From contig SFDQ01000005.1 of NCBI GenBank assembly GCA_004558145.1, positions 112,295 to 176,294 of the forward strand: a stretch of 64,000 nucleotides of DNA, in the 5' to 3' direction. This DNA comes from Oscillospiraceae bacterium (GTDB lineage: Bacteria; Bacillota_A; Clostridia; Oscillospirales; Ruminococcaceae). Of this stretch, positions 49,778 through 58,882 are shown piece after piece. The translations under genes and the position numbers were made by a program. How positions within the stretch are numbered: position 1 is the first letter of the stretch; each line of letters opens with the position of its first letter. Below the pieces are notes generated by a model. That model ran no database searches. It saw only the letters and a program-made list of their open reading frames with translations, and was not told the origin of the DNA.

Positions 49778-49903
49778 AAAAATTCATCCTTTCGGGTAAA
49801 CAGCGGGCCGGGGCGGATACGCCCTCAAAAAAGCCCTCTGTGATCGTTCTGACCATAGTATATCGGCCAATCGTGAAAAACCTTCAAAGCCGGGGTGAAA
49901 GAA

Positions 49904-49933
49904 TTGTGAAATCCCCATATTTCGCGCTATAAT
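49904..49933 (+). promoter_or_regulatory. Promoter of the GNAT-MnmM fusion gene
   Basis: TTGTGA (49904-49909), 18-bp spacer, TATAAT (49928-49933). Confidence 0.7.
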
Positions 49934-50017
49934 AGGAATATCGCGCGGATAAGGCATGTGGATATGCTACCACAAAACGGGGCATCCCGCAACCGTTCCG
50001 CGAAAAGGAGGCCGCCC

Positions 50018-50887
50018 ATGCGCATCGACGAGCACCGGGAGGGGGAGCACCTTGCCCTCACCCTTTATAAAGAACAGCAGCCGGTGGGCGCTTGCCGCCT
50101 GCGCGTCGCCCCCGGCCGGGTGGAGCTGGAGGAGCTCTCCATCGACGAGGGCTGGCGGAGCAAGGGCTACGGCAGCTATCTGCTCAAGCAGGCCCTGCAC
50201 GCCACCGGGGGCTTTTCCACCGCCAGCCTGCACGCCGCCCCGCCTCCCGAGACCGAGGCCGCGGCAGCCCTTTTGAAAAAATTCGGCTTCGCGCCCGCCG
50301 GGGAGGTATGGCTGCGCCGCCGCGCGCCGGACCCCAGCGCCGTGAGCCTGACCCACGAGTTTCTGGCTTTGCACCTTTGCGCCGGGGGCTTTTTCATCGA
50401 CGCCACCTGCGGCAACGGCCACGACACCGCCTTTCTCTGCAAGCTGGCGGGGCCGTCGGGGAAGGTGCTGGCGCTGGACGTGCAGCAAAAGGCGGTGGAG
50501 GCCACCCGCGCCCGGCTGGAAAAAGAGGGCTTCGGCTCCATCGCCCGGGTGGTGCAGGCGGACCACGCCCGGCTGGCGGAGTTTGCCGGGCCGGCCAGCG
50601 CCGACTGCGTGGTGTTCAACTTCGGCTATCTGCCGGGGGCGGACCACGCCCTCTTCACCACCCCGGCCAGCAGCCTGCCGGCCCTTTCGGCGGCGCTGGA
50701 CATCCTCAAGCCCGGCGGCGTGCTGGCGGCCTGCCTTTACAGCGGCGGCCCCAACGGCGACGGCGAAAGGAAAGCGGTGGAGGAATTTTTCGCCGCCCTG
50801 CCCCTGACGAAATACACGGTGCTGGCCTGCCGTTTCGCCAACTGGGCGGACACTGCGCCTCTGCCCTGTTTCGTGCTGAAAAAGTGA
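50018..50887 (+). CDS. GNAT acetyltransferase-MnmM (YtqB) methyltransferase fusion
   Basis: 289 residues in two modules. Residues 1-105: a GNAT N-acetyltransferase with the acetyl-CoA loop DEGWRSKGYGSYLL. Residues about 110-289: a class I SAM methyltransferase of the YtqB family, with DATCGNGHDTAFL (SAM loop), LDVQQKAVEATRARL, FNFGYLPGADHALFTT and ALDILKPGGVLAACLYSGG. YtqB of Bacillus is MnmM, which methylates the wobble uridine to mnm5U in tRNA. AAGGAG precedes ATG 50018. The acetyltransferase half may act on the same tRNA pathway or on another substrate (inference). Confidence 0.88.
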   Translation: MRIDEHREGEHLALTLYKEQQPVGACRLRVAPGRVELEELSIDEGWRSKGYGSYLLKQALHATGGFSTASLHAAPPPETEAAAALLKKFGFAPAGEVWLRRRAPDPSAVSLTHEFLALHLCAGGFFIDATCGNGHDTAFLCKLAGPSGKVLALDVQQKAVEATRARLEKEGFGSIARVVQADHARLAEFAGPASADCVVFNFGYLPGADHALFTTPASSLPALSAALDILKPGGVLAACLYSGGPNGDGERKAVEEFFAALPLTKYTVLACRFANWADTAPLPCFVLKK

Positions 50888-51012
50888 GCAAAAATGCCCC
50901 GTTCCCCTTGCCAAGCGGGCTTTGAACGGGTAGAATTAGAATGTTGTGACTTTTTAAAAAGAAACCCACCGGGGCCCCGCGGCCCCGCGCAAAATCAGAG
51001 GAGGAAGAAGCT

Positions 51013-52614
51013 ATGGCCGATTTGCGGCAGGAGATCGCGCGCAGGCGCACCTTTGCCATCATCAGCCACCCGGACGCCGGCAAGACCACCCTCACCGAGA
51101 AGCTGCTGCTCTACGGCGGGGCCATCCAGCAGGCGGGCAGCGTGAAGGGCAAGCAGAGCGCCCGCCACGCGGTGAGCGACTGGATGGAAATTGAAAAACA
51201 GCGCGGCATCTCGGTCACCAGCAGCGTGCTGCAGTTTGAATACGACGGGCGGTGCGTCAACATTCTGGACACCCCCGGCCACCAGGACTTTTCCGAGGAC
51301 ACCTACCGCACCCTGATGGCCGCCGACGCGGCGGTGATGGTGCTGGACGCGGCCAAGGGCGTTGAGGCCCAGACCATCAAGCTGTTCAAGGTGTGCACCC
51401 TGCGGCACATCCCCATCTTCACCTTCATCAACAAGATGGACCGGGAGGCCCGGGACCCCTTTGACCTGATGGAGGAGATCGAGAACATCCTGGGCATCCG
51501 CACCTACCCCATGAACTGGCCCATCGGCTGCGGCAAGGAGTTCAAGGGCGTGTTCGACCGTGACAGCCGCCACATCCTGGCCTTCCAGAGCGACGGCAAG
51601 GCCAACGGCGTGAAAATTCTCGATAAAATCGAAGCCGAGCTGGGCGACCCCCGGCTGGACGAGCTGCTCACCGCCCCGCTGCACGAGAAGCTCAGCGAGG
51701 ACATCGAGCTGCTGGACGGCGCCAGCTACGACTTTGACATGGACGCGGTGAACACCGGCAATCTCAGCCCCGTGTTCTTCGGTTCGGCGCTGACCAACTT
51801 CGGCGTGGAGCCTTTCCTGAAAGAATTCCTGCGGCTGGCCCCCTCTCCCCTGCCCCGCACCAGCGGCGGCGTGCCGGTGGAGCCTGCGCAGGACACCTTC
51901 TCCGGCTTCATCTTCAAGATCCAGGCCAACATGAACAAGGCCCACCGGGACCGCATCGCCTTCATGCGCATCTGCTCCGGCCGCTTTGAGCGGGGCATGG
52001 AAGTGACCCATGTGCAGCAGGGCAAGAAGATCAAGCTGGCCCAGTCCACCCAGCTGATGGCCCAGGACCGGGCCACCGTGGACGAGGCCTACGCCGGCGA
52101 CATCATCGGCCTGTTCGACCCGGGCATATTCTCCATCGGCGACACCCTGTGCACCGGCAAGGAGCCCATCCGCTACGCGGGCATCCCCACCTTCGCCCCC
52201 GAGCACTTCGCCCGGGTGACCCAGGTGGACACCATGAAGCGCAAGCAGTTCGTGAAGGGCATGGAGCAGGTGGCCCAGGAGGGCGCCATCCAGATCTTCC
52301 GGGAGCTGGGCGGCGGCATGGAGGAGGTCATCGTGGGCGTTGTGGGCGTTTTGCAGTTCGAGGTGCTGGAGTACCGGCTGAAAAACGAGTACAACGTGGA
52401 CATCCGCATGCAGAACCTGCCCTACGAGCACATCCGCTGGATCGAAAACGAGGACCTGGACCCCAAGAACCTGGACCTGACCAGCGACACCCGCCGCATC
52501 GAGGACCTGAAGGGCAACAAGCTGCTGCTGTTCACCTCCCCCTGGGCCATCACCTGGGCCGAGGAGCACAACCCCGACCTGCGCCTGAGCGAGTTCGGCA
52601 ACCGGGAAGACTGA
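51013..52614 (+). CDS. prfC: Peptide chain release factor 3
   Basis: 533 residues. Translational GTPase that recycles RF1/RF2. G1 SHPDAGKTT, switch I region QRGISVTSSVLQF, G3 DTPGHQDF, G4 NKMD, then domain II (about 300-390) and the RF3-specific C-terminal domain (about 390-533, GAIQIFRELGGGMEEVIVGV). The GAIQQAGSVK insert after G1 and overall length separate it from EF-G and TetM. AGAGGAGG precedes ATG. Confidence 0.97.
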   Translation: MADLRQEIARRRTFAIISHPDAGKTTLTEKLLLYGGAIQQAGSVKGKQSARHAVSDWMEIEKQRGISVTSSVLQFEYDGRCVNILDTPGHQDFSEDTYRTLMAADAAVMVLDAAKGVEAQTIKLFKVCTLRHIPIFTFINKMDREARDPFDLMEEIENILGIRTYPMNWPIGCGKEFKGVFDRDSRHILAFQSDGKANGVKILDKIEAELGDPRLDELLTAPLHEKLSEDIELLDGASYDFDMDAVNTGNLSPVFFGSALTNFGVEPFLKEFLRLAPSPLPRTSGGVPVEPAQDTFSGFIFKIQANMNKAHRDRIAFMRICSGRFERGMEVTHVQQGKKIKLAQSTQLMAQDRATVDEAYAGDIIGLFDPGIFSIGDTLCTGKEPIRYAGIPTFAPEHFARVTQVDTMKRKQFVKGMEQVAQEGAIQIFRELGGGMEEVIVGVVGVLQFEVLEYRLKNEYNVDIRMQNLPYEHIRWIENEDLDPKNLDLTSDTRRIEDLKGNKLLLFTSPWAITWAEEHNPDLRLSEFGNRED

Positions 52615-52632
52615 TTTTTTCACAGCATAGGG

Positions 52633-52670
52633 GCAGCGCCCCGGCCGTTTGGCCGGGGCGCTGCTTTTTT
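52633..52670 (+). terminator. Terminator of prfC
   Basis: GCAGCGCCCCGGCC-GTTT-GGCCGGGGCGCTGC then six T. Confidence 0.94.
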
Positions 52671-52885
52671 GCGGTGGCGGGGGGCGGCGCCTTTGGGCAG
52701 ACTCTGCCCGGGGCCTCCGCGCCCTGCGCCGCACGCGGCGGCCCAGACACTTCTCACGGCGCAAAAAAAGCGTCCGCTCGGATGGGCGCTGCATGCAGAG
52801 CCTCGGGTCGCGCCTCTGTTTTTTCGCGGCTGCCCGCACCGGCGGGGGCCGCCCTTCCCCGCCCACAAGTCCGCGCAAACAAAAG

Positions 52886-52913
52886 AAAAGAGCACGTCGT
52901 TTGACGTGCTCTT
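52886..52913 (-). terminator. Terminator of tRNA-Asn
   Basis: AAGAGCACGTC/GACGTGCTCTT, T-run on the minus strand. Confidence 0.88.
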
Positions 52914-52916
52914 GTT

Positions 52917-52992
52917 TGGCTCCCCCTGTTGGGCTCGAACCAACGACCCTGCGGTTAACAGCCGCATGCTCTACCGACTGAGCTAAGGAGGA
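52917..52992 (-). tRNA. tRNA-Asn (anticodon GTT)
   Basis: Minus-strand cloverleaf: acceptor TCCTCCT/AGGGGGA, anticodon loop CTGTTAA with GTT at 34-36, T-loop GTTCGAG, and CCA encoded at the 3' end. Confidence 0.96.
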
Positions 52993-53025
52993 ATATTCAC
53001 GCTGCCCTGTCGTGCAGCGTGATTT

Positions 53026-53054
53026 ATTATAGCAGGGTTTGCGGGAACTGTCAA
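53026..53054 (-). promoter_or_regulatory. Promoter of tRNA-Asn
   Basis: On the minus strand TTGACA, 17-bp spacer, TATAAT. An 8-bp hairpin CACGCTGC/GCAGCGTG lies between promoter and tRNA. Confidence 0.88.
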
Positions 53055-53073
53055 CCCTTTTCCGCCGATTTTT

Positions 53074-53808
53074 TTAAAGAACCGCCTGCCGCCAGAATTC
53101 CACCGCCCGCCGGAGCCAGCCGGCGCAGGGCAGCCCTTCGCCCAGGCCCACGCCGTGACCCACGCCCGGCCAGGAGGCGTGCTCGCAGCGCACCCCCGCC
53201 GCCTCCATCGCCGCCAGCAGCATCCGGCTGTTGGTGGGGTCCACGGCGGCGTCCGCCTCGCCCCACCAAAGGAAAGTGGCCGGCCAGGCGGGGGTGACCA
53301 GTTTTTCCGCGCTGGCGCTCTCCACCAGCGCCGGGTCGGGGTCCGGCCCCAGCAGCCGCAGGCGGCTGCCCGCGTGGGTCAGGGGCTTCTCCATGGTGAC
53401 GACCGGGTAACAGAGCACCAGCGCCCCCGGCCGGGGCAGGCCGAACTGTTTCCAGCCCCGGGCCTCGCTGGCAAAAAGCGCCGCCAGATGCCCGCCCGCC
53501 GAAGCGCCCCACACAGAATAGTCCGCCGGGTCCACGTTCAGCTCCTCGGCCCGGTCGAGGATGTCCCGCACCGCGGCGGCCACATCCTCCAGCGGAGCGG
53601 GAAAACGGGCCGCCGGCCCCACGGAATAGTGCACCACAAAGGCCGCGCAGCCCAGCCCGTTCAGCTGTCGGGCAAAGTTCTCCCCTTCCAGCGGGTCGGA
53701 GATTTTTTCGTAACCTCCGCCGGGGCAGATCACCGCGAAGGGGCGGCGCGCGCCGCCCGGCAGGGGATATTCGTCCACCCGCACCGTGCGTTTTTGCTGC
53801 TGTTCCAT
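53074..53808 (-). CDS. Alpha/beta hydrolase, acetyl-xylan-esterase-like
   Basis: 244 residues, no signal peptide, so cytoplasmic. Oxyanion motif ICPGGGY, nucleophile elbow GASAGGH, Asp in GEADAAVDP, and His in GVGHGVG complete a hydrolase triad. The CPGGGYxxxS pattern and size fit carbohydrate esterases of the Axe/endo-1,4-xylanase-B-like group. Downstream of the GH3 glycosidase in the same direction, so a role in clipping acyl groups from imported oligosaccharides is likely (inference). Confidence 0.9.
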   Translation of the reverse strand: MEQQQKRTVRVDEYPLPGGARRPFAVICPGGGYEKISDPLEGENFARQLNGLGCAAFVVHYSVGPAARFPAPLEDVAAAVRDILDRAEELNVDPADYSVWGASAGGHLAALFASEARGWKQFGLPRPGALVLCYPVVTMEKPLTHAGSRLRLLGPDPDPALVESASAEKLVTPAWPATFLWWGEADAAVDPTNSRMLLAAMEAAGVRCEHASWPGVGHGVGLGEGLPCAGWLRRAVEFWRQAVL

Positions 53809-53836
53809 AGCCTGTGGCTCCTTTCCTGAAAAGGCG

Positions 53837-53871
53837 AAAAATGCCGCAGAAGCGCTGCGGCCTCTGCGGCA
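53837..53871 (-). terminator. Terminator of the GH3 gene
   Basis: TGCCGCAGA / TCTGCGGCA with five T on the minus strand. Confidence 0.8.
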
Positions 53872-53933
53872 AGGGTAGCACGATTTTTCGGTTTTGTCCA
53901 GAGCAGGTGTGAAACATCACGCCTGTTCTCAGC

Positions 53934-56336
53934 TCAGCGGCGCATCTGCCGCAGCCCCCGCAGGTAATGCCCGTTCATCATCTCCACAAGGCCGTCCAGC
54001 ACGGCGGGGGTCATCGCGCCGCCGGAGAGCATCGCCAGCTGGCGCAGGGGCATGTCCTCCAGCATGGCGTCGATGATGCGGCCGAACTCCTCCATGCCGT
54101 CGCCCGTGCCGCTGAACTGTTTTTCCATGTTTTTGCGGATGGTGCGGTAGAAGATGCGGCCCGCAAGGCTGGCCCGCACCTGGCCCAGCGTGGAGTTGGA
54201 GGTGAAGGGGCGCAGGGGCCGCTCCGGCGGCACCGGTGCGCCCAGCAGCGCCTCGAACTGCTCCCGGCTGGGGGGCCAGGATGCGGCGGGGTCGCAGTAG
54301 GAAGGCAGAGTCTCTGCCGGGGCCGCTTCGGGCTCGCTGCCCTCCAGCCGCACCGGCGCGGTGAGGCGGATGTCCCGGCTGGAAGCGCCCGCCTCCACGG
54401 TGTATTCGCCTTCGTCCACCCGCCAGCCGCCGGCCGCCGCGTCGTAGAAGGCGAAGGCCCGCTGGTCCAGCGCAAGGCGCACGGTCCTGCTCTCGCCCGG
54501 CTCCAGCCACACCTTGGCGAAAGCCCGCAGCTCCCGCACCGGGCGGAAGGTCCCCTCCGCCGGGGGCGCGACGTACACCTGCACCACCTCGTGGCCGGCC
54601 CGCGCGCCGATGTTGGTCACCGTCAGCTCCGCCTCCAGCGGCAGGGCGCTGCCCGTCTTCGCGGGCCGCACCGTCAGGCCGGAATAAGCAAAGTCGGTGT
54701 AGCTCAGGCCGTGGCCGAAGGGATAGGCCACCTCCCGGCGCGCCTTGTCGTAATAGCGGTAGCCCACATAGACGCTCTCCCGGTACTCCACGTTGCCGCT
54801 GCCGCCGAAAAAGCCGTGGCAGGGGGTGTCGGTGAGGGCCAGGGGCCAGGTCTCCGCCAGCCGCCCGCAGGGGTCGGCTTCACCCAGCAGCAGGTCCAGA
54901 ATGGCATTGCCGCCGTTCTGGCCCGCCAGATACATCAGCAGGATGCTGTCTACCCGTTCGCGCCAGGGCAGCGTGACCGCCCCGCCGGTGCTCAGCACCG
55001 CCACCACCGGCTTGCCGGTGGCGATGAGGGCCTCCATCAGGGCGTTCTGGTTCTCCGGCAGCTCCATGTGGGCCCGGTCAAAGCCCTCGCTCTCCCAGCT
55101 GTCCGGCAGGCCCACCATGGCCACCACAACGTCCGCCCCGGCCGCCGCCCGCAGCGCCTCTTCCTCCAGCGCCGGGTCCGCCGCGCCCTCGGCGGCAAAG
55201 CCCCGGGCGTACACATAGGGCACGCCCCGCTCGTCCAGCGCGTCGCACAGGCTCACCAGCCGGGTGGGGTTTATCTTGCTGGAGCCCGCGCCCTGATAGC
55301 GGGGCCGCTGGGCAAATTCACCGATGACCGCCAGCCTGCGCCCCTTTTCCAGCGGGAGCGCCGTGCCCCGGCGCAGCAGCACCGCGCTCTCCCGGGCCAC
55401 CCGCCGGGCCAGCTCGTGGTGTGCGTCCTTGTCGCAGGGGGCGGCGGTGTTGCCCGCCAGCCGCAGGGCCAGGGCGGTCATGCGCACGGCGCAGGCGTCC
55501 ACCTCGGCCTCGCTGAGCCGCCCCTGCCGCACCGCCTGCACGATCAGCGCGTCGTTGGCGCCGCCGGTGCCGGGCATCTCCAGGTCCAGCCCCGCCCGGA
55601 TGGCCTGCACCCGGTCATTCATCGCGCCCCAGTCGGTCATGATGGCGCCCTCAAAGCCCCACTCGCCCCGGGGCACGTCGGTCATCAGGCGCTTGTTGTC
55701 GGAGGCGTAGGTGCCGTTGATCTGGTTGTAGGAGCACATGAGCGTCCAGGGCTGGGCCTTTTTCACCGCCCGCTCGAAGCTCGCCAGATAGATCTCCCGC
55801 AGGGCCCGCTCGTCCACCACCGAGTTGGAGCTGACACGGGCCTTTTCCTGGTTGTTGGCCAAATAGTGCTTCATGCTGGTGCCCACGTTGCGGCTCTGCA
55901 CGCCCTCGATCAGCGCCGCCGCCATCTCGCCGGTGAGCAGCGGGTCCTCGGAAAAATACTCGAAGTTGCGCCCGCACAGGGGGCTGCGCTTGATGTTGGC
56001 CGCCGGGCCCAGCAGCACCCCCACCGACTCGGCGCGGCACTCTTCGCCCAAAGCCTCGCCCATCTGCCGCAAAAGCTCCGGGTCAAAGCTGCAGGCCGTT
56101 GCCGCCGCCGTGGGGAAACAGGTGGCCTCCACCGAGGCGTTCAGCCCCAGATGGTCCGCCTCGCCCGCCTGCTTGCGCAGGCCGTGGGGGCCGTCGGTGA
56201 CCATAAAGGACTGCACCCCCAGCCGCTCCACCGCCTTGGTCTCCCAGAAATTCTTGCCGGAACACAGCGACGCCTTCTCCTCCAGCGTCATCTGCGCCAC
56301 CAGTTCCGCCGCCTTCTTCTGCCATTCCGTTGCCAT
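53934..56336 (-). CDS. Glycoside hydrolase family 3 (beta-glucosidase-like)
   Basis: 800 residues. N-terminal barrel (about 1-310) with substrate-binding VTDGPHGLR, KHYLANNQE and nucleophile Asp235 in IMTDWGAM. The alpha/beta sandwich domain (about 335-560) and C-terminal fibronectin-III-like domain (about 600-690, TNIGARAGHEVVQVYVAPP) follow, then an extra roughly 100-residue C-terminal extension. No signal peptide, so cytoplasmic, hydrolysing imported beta-glycosides. ATG at 56336 starts the conserved region; the open frame further upstream crosses into the AraC gene and is rejected. Confidence 0.94.
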   Translation of the reverse strand: MATEWQKKAAELVAQMTLEEKASLCSGKNFWETKAVERLGVQSFMVTDGPHGLRKQAGEADHLGLNASVEATCFPTAAATACSFDPELLRQMGEALGEECRAESVGVLLGPAANIKRSPLCGRNFEYFSEDPLLTGEMAAALIEGVQSRNVGTSMKHYLANNQEKARVSSNSVVDERALREIYLASFERAVKKAQPWTLMCSYNQINGTYASDNKRLMTDVPRGEWGFEGAIMTDWGAMNDRVQAIRAGLDLEMPGTGGANDALIVQAVRQGRLSEAEVDACAVRMTALALRLAGNTAAPCDKDAHHELARRVARESAVLLRRGTALPLEKGRRLAVIGEFAQRPRYQGAGSSKINPTRLVSLCDALDERGVPYVYARGFAAEGAADPALEEEALRAAAGADVVVAMVGLPDSWESEGFDRAHMELPENQNALMEALIATGKPVVAVLSTGGAVTLPWRERVDSILLMYLAGQNGGNAILDLLLGEADPCGRLAETWPLALTDTPCHGFFGGSGNVEYRESVYVGYRYYDKARREVAYPFGHGLSYTDFAYSGLTVRPAKTGSALPLEAELTVTNIGARAGHEVVQVYVAPPAEGTFRPVRELRAFAKVWLEPGESRTVRLALDQRAFAFYDAAAGGWRVDEGEYTVEAGASSRDIRLTAPVRLEGSEPEAAPAETLPSYCDPAASWPPSREQFEALLGAPVPPERPLRPFTSNSTLGQVRASLAGRIFYRTIRKNMEKQFSGTGDGMEEFGRIIDAMLEDMPLRQLAMLSGGAMTPAVLDGLVEMMNGHYLRGLRQMRR

Positions 56337-56419
56337 GACTGTCTGCCTTCCTTTCCGCGCTTTTTCTTTTATCCTATCAGATACCGCCGCCGAAGGATTG
56401 CAGATTTTATGGATTGATT

Positions 56420-57655
56420 TCAAAAAATCCCGCTCATGTCCTGTTCCGCGCCGCGGGTGCGCCTGCGGTAGGCCATGGGCGTTTCGCCGGTGACCTTTTT
56501 GAACACCGTCTGAAAATGGCTCTGGGAGGAAAAATCCAGCAGCGCCGCGATCTGGCCCAGCTCCTGGTCGGTGAACCGCAGCAGCCGCCGGGCCTCCATG
56601 GCCTTCTCCCGCTGGATATACTGTTTGAGGGACATGCCCGTCTCCTGATGGAAGCGGGTGCACAGGTAGGAGCGGGTGTAGCCCAGGGCGGCGGCCATCT
56701 CCTCGGCCCGCAGGGCGGTGTAGAGATTTTCGGACACATAGCGGGCGCACCGCTGATAAAAGCGGCTGTCACCGCCGCCGGGGCAGCGCAGCTTTTCCAC
56801 CTGTGCCGCAAAGTCCAGCAGCATCTCCCGGATGAGCTGCTCCACGGCGGCCACGTCCCGCAGCAGTTCCAGCTTCTGGATGTACAGGTCGGACAGGCCC
56901 AGCGCCTGCCGGGGAGGCACCCCACCCCGGATGGCCGCCCGGGCCGCGCCGGTGGCGGTGCAGATGCCCATGTTCTTGCTCTGGCGCAGCTCGTCGTAGG
57001 CGATGCGCCCGGCGACGATATTGGGCGGCGCGCAGAACAGCTCCCGCAAGGCGCCGGTCCGGCCGTTTTCCACATAGGAGAGGATCATCTGCTCCCAGGC
57101 GTAGCTCTGCTCCACCGTGCGGGCGGCCTCCGGGTCGTCGGCGGCCTCGATCTGCCGCCGGGCATAATCCGAGAGCACCTGCGCCCGGCTGCTGGCGGGG
57201 CGTATCTGGAACCAGACGTCCTCCACCGGGAAGGCCTCGCCGCTCAGCGCCGTGGCCAGCGAGGCCAGCAGCCAGGCAAAGCGGTCCCCGTTGATGACCG
57301 GGGCGCTGCGCAGCAGCCGCAGGTAGCTCTCCCGCCGGGCCGGCTCCACCTTGAGCATGGCCAGCAGCAGCTCCACCTCCTTGCCGCTCTCCTGCAGCAT
57401 GCAGGTGGGCCCCAGCACCAGCCGCCAGCCCTCCCGCAGGGTGAGGAAGCCGTAGAACTGATGCAGCGACGTGGTGATGACTCCCGCCCGCGCCGGGGCC
57501 TCCAGCACCTGGGCCAGAAAGGGGCCCAGGGGGTCCGGCTCCATGCAGCTCACCGATTCGTAAAACAGCAGCTGCTCCCCCTCGAACAGCCGCACGCCGG
57601 TGCTGTAAGCCTTGGCCAGCCCCCGGCACATGGAGATGCAGGTCTCCCGGTCCAT
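56420..57655 (-). CDS. AraC-family transcriptional regulator
   Basis: 411 residues. N-terminal sensor part (about 1-285) without a recognised domain, then a C-terminal double helix-turn-helix (about 300-395): ALGYTRSYLCTRFHQETGMSLKQYI and ALLDFSSQSHFQTVFKKVTGETPMAYRRR, the classic AraC signature. It lies directly upstream of the GH3 gene in the same direction and divergent from an esterase gene, so it probably controls this carbohydrate cluster. Start at 57655 has AGGAGG in front. Confidence 0.93.
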   Translation of the reverse strand: MDRETCISMCRGLAKAYSTGVRLFEGEQLLFYESVSCMEPDPLGPFLAQVLEAPARAGVITTSLHQFYGFLTLREGWRLVLGPTCMLQESGKEVELLLAMLKVEPARRESYLRLLRSAPVINGDRFAWLLASLATALSGEAFPVEDVWFQIRPASSRAQVLSDYARRQIEAADDPEAARTVEQSYAWEQMILSYVENGRTGALRELFCAPPNIVAGRIAYDELRQSKNMGICTATGAARAAIRGGVPPRQALGLSDLYIQKLELLRDVAAVEQLIREMLLDFAAQVEKLRCPGGGDSRFYQRCARYVSENLYTALRAEEMAAALGYTRSYLCTRFHQETGMSLKQYIQREKAMEARRLLRFTDQELGQIAALLDFSSQSHFQTVFKKVTGETPMAYRRRTRGAEQDMSGIF

Positions 57656-57678
57656 CCCCTCGCCTCCTTTTTGCAATA

Positions 57679-57707
57679 TATCTAACATTTTTGAAATACA
57701 TTGTCAA
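57679..57707 (-). promoter_or_regulatory. Promoter of the AraC gene
   Basis: On the minus strand TTGACA (plus 57702-57707), 17-bp spacer, TAGATA (plus 57679-57684). Confidence 0.65.
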
Positions 57708-57756
57708 CCTGCTGTGCTATCCTTTGGATAAAGAAAAACTATTGGGAGGTTTCACC

Positions 57757-58881
57757 ATGCCACGCAGATACGAGGCCTCGGTGCTGGAGGCCATCCGGCG
57801 CAAGCAGTATGAGACGGAATACAAGGGCGTGCCGGTGCTGGTCAAACCGGTGCCGGAGGACGTGCCGGAGGGCAGCGTCGACCCCCGCCTTTACCGCTCC
57901 ATGCGGATGCTGCCGCTGCTGCTGCCCTTCATGCCCAAGGCGAAAAAGAACGCCACGGTGGCCCAGCGCGTCGAAATGCCTCGCAAGATGTTCGCCCAGT
58001 ATAAGGGGGACTATGTGGTCACCGAAGGGGTGGACACCCGGAACATCACGGTGGCCAGCGCCGACGGCTGGCCGGTGCCGGTGCGCGTCTACCGGCGCAG
58101 CGGCTCCGGGCAGGACCTGCCCATGCTGGTGTACTACCACGGGGGCGGCTTTTTCGGCGGCGGTGTGGACATCGTGGAACAGATGTGCAAGGTGCTGGTG
58201 AGCCAGCTGGACTGCGTGGTGCTCAATGTGGACTACCGCCTGTGCCCCGAGGCCCACTATCCTCAGCCGCTGGACGACTGCTGGGCTGCCACCCGCTGGG
58301 CCTTTGAGCACGCCGCCGAACTGGGCGCGGCCAAGAAGCCCCTGGCGGTGAGCGGCGACTCCGCCGGCGGCAACCTGGCCGCCGCCGTCACCCTGCGGGA
58401 CCGGCAGGAGGGCACCGGCATGGTGGGCATGCAGGCGCTCATCTACCCGGCGGTGAACATCTCCGGCCGGCACACCGAGTTTTACCAGGGCACCGACCCC
58501 GCCCTTTATCACGTCAGCCGCCGGCACCGCCGGGCGGTGGAGGCCATGTACAAGATGATGGGCACGCTGGCGGGGCAGGACAGCGGCAATCTGCTGGAAG
58601 AGGTCTATCTCCAGGGCCATCTGGACCCGGAGCACATCTACGCCTCGCCCCTGCTGGACGATTTCCATGCCCTGCCCCCCACCCTACTGGCCTTCGGCGA
58701 ACACGATTTCCTTGCCTTTGAGGACTTTGCCTACGCCCGCCACGCCGCGAAGGCGGGGGTGCTGCTGCGCACCATCGTCTACCGGGGGCTGGGCCACGGC
58801 TTTGCCGACCAGATCGGCGTGATGCCCCAGGCGGAGGACCTGATGGGCGAGATCGCGGCGATGATGCGGGAGGTGCTTTGA
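57757..58881 (+). CDS. Hormone-sensitive-lipase-type esterase
   Basis: 374 residues. HSL-family (type IV) alpha/beta hydrolase: VYYHGGGFFGGG oxyanion motif, nucleophile elbow GDSAGGN, Asp in GEHDFLAFED and His in GLGHGFADQ. Residues 1-90 form the cap region. Cytoplasmic, acting on short acyl or acetyl esters. Start at 57757 has GGGAGG in front. It is divergent from the AraC regulator and 1 base ahead of the PAP2 gene, so those two are cotranscribed. Confidence 0.92.
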   Translation: MPRRYEASVLEAIRRKQYETEYKGVPVLVKPVPEDVPEGSVDPRLYRSMRMLPLLLPFMPKAKKNATVAQRVEMPRKMFAQYKGDYVVTEGVDTRNITVASADGWPVPVRVYRRSGSGQDLPMLVYYHGGGFFGGGVDIVEQMCKVLVSQLDCVVLNVDYRLCPEAHYPQPLDDCWAATRWAFEHAAELGAAKKPLAVSGDSAGGNLAAAVTLRDRQEGTGMVGMQALIYPAVNISGRHTEFYQGTDPALYHVSRRHRRAVEAMYKMMGTLAGQDSGNLLEEVYLQGHLDPEHIYASPLLDDFHALPPTLLAFGEHDFLAFEDFAYARHAAKAGVLLRTIVYRGLGHGFADQIGVMPQAEDLMGEIAAMMREVL

Positions 58882-58882
58882 G

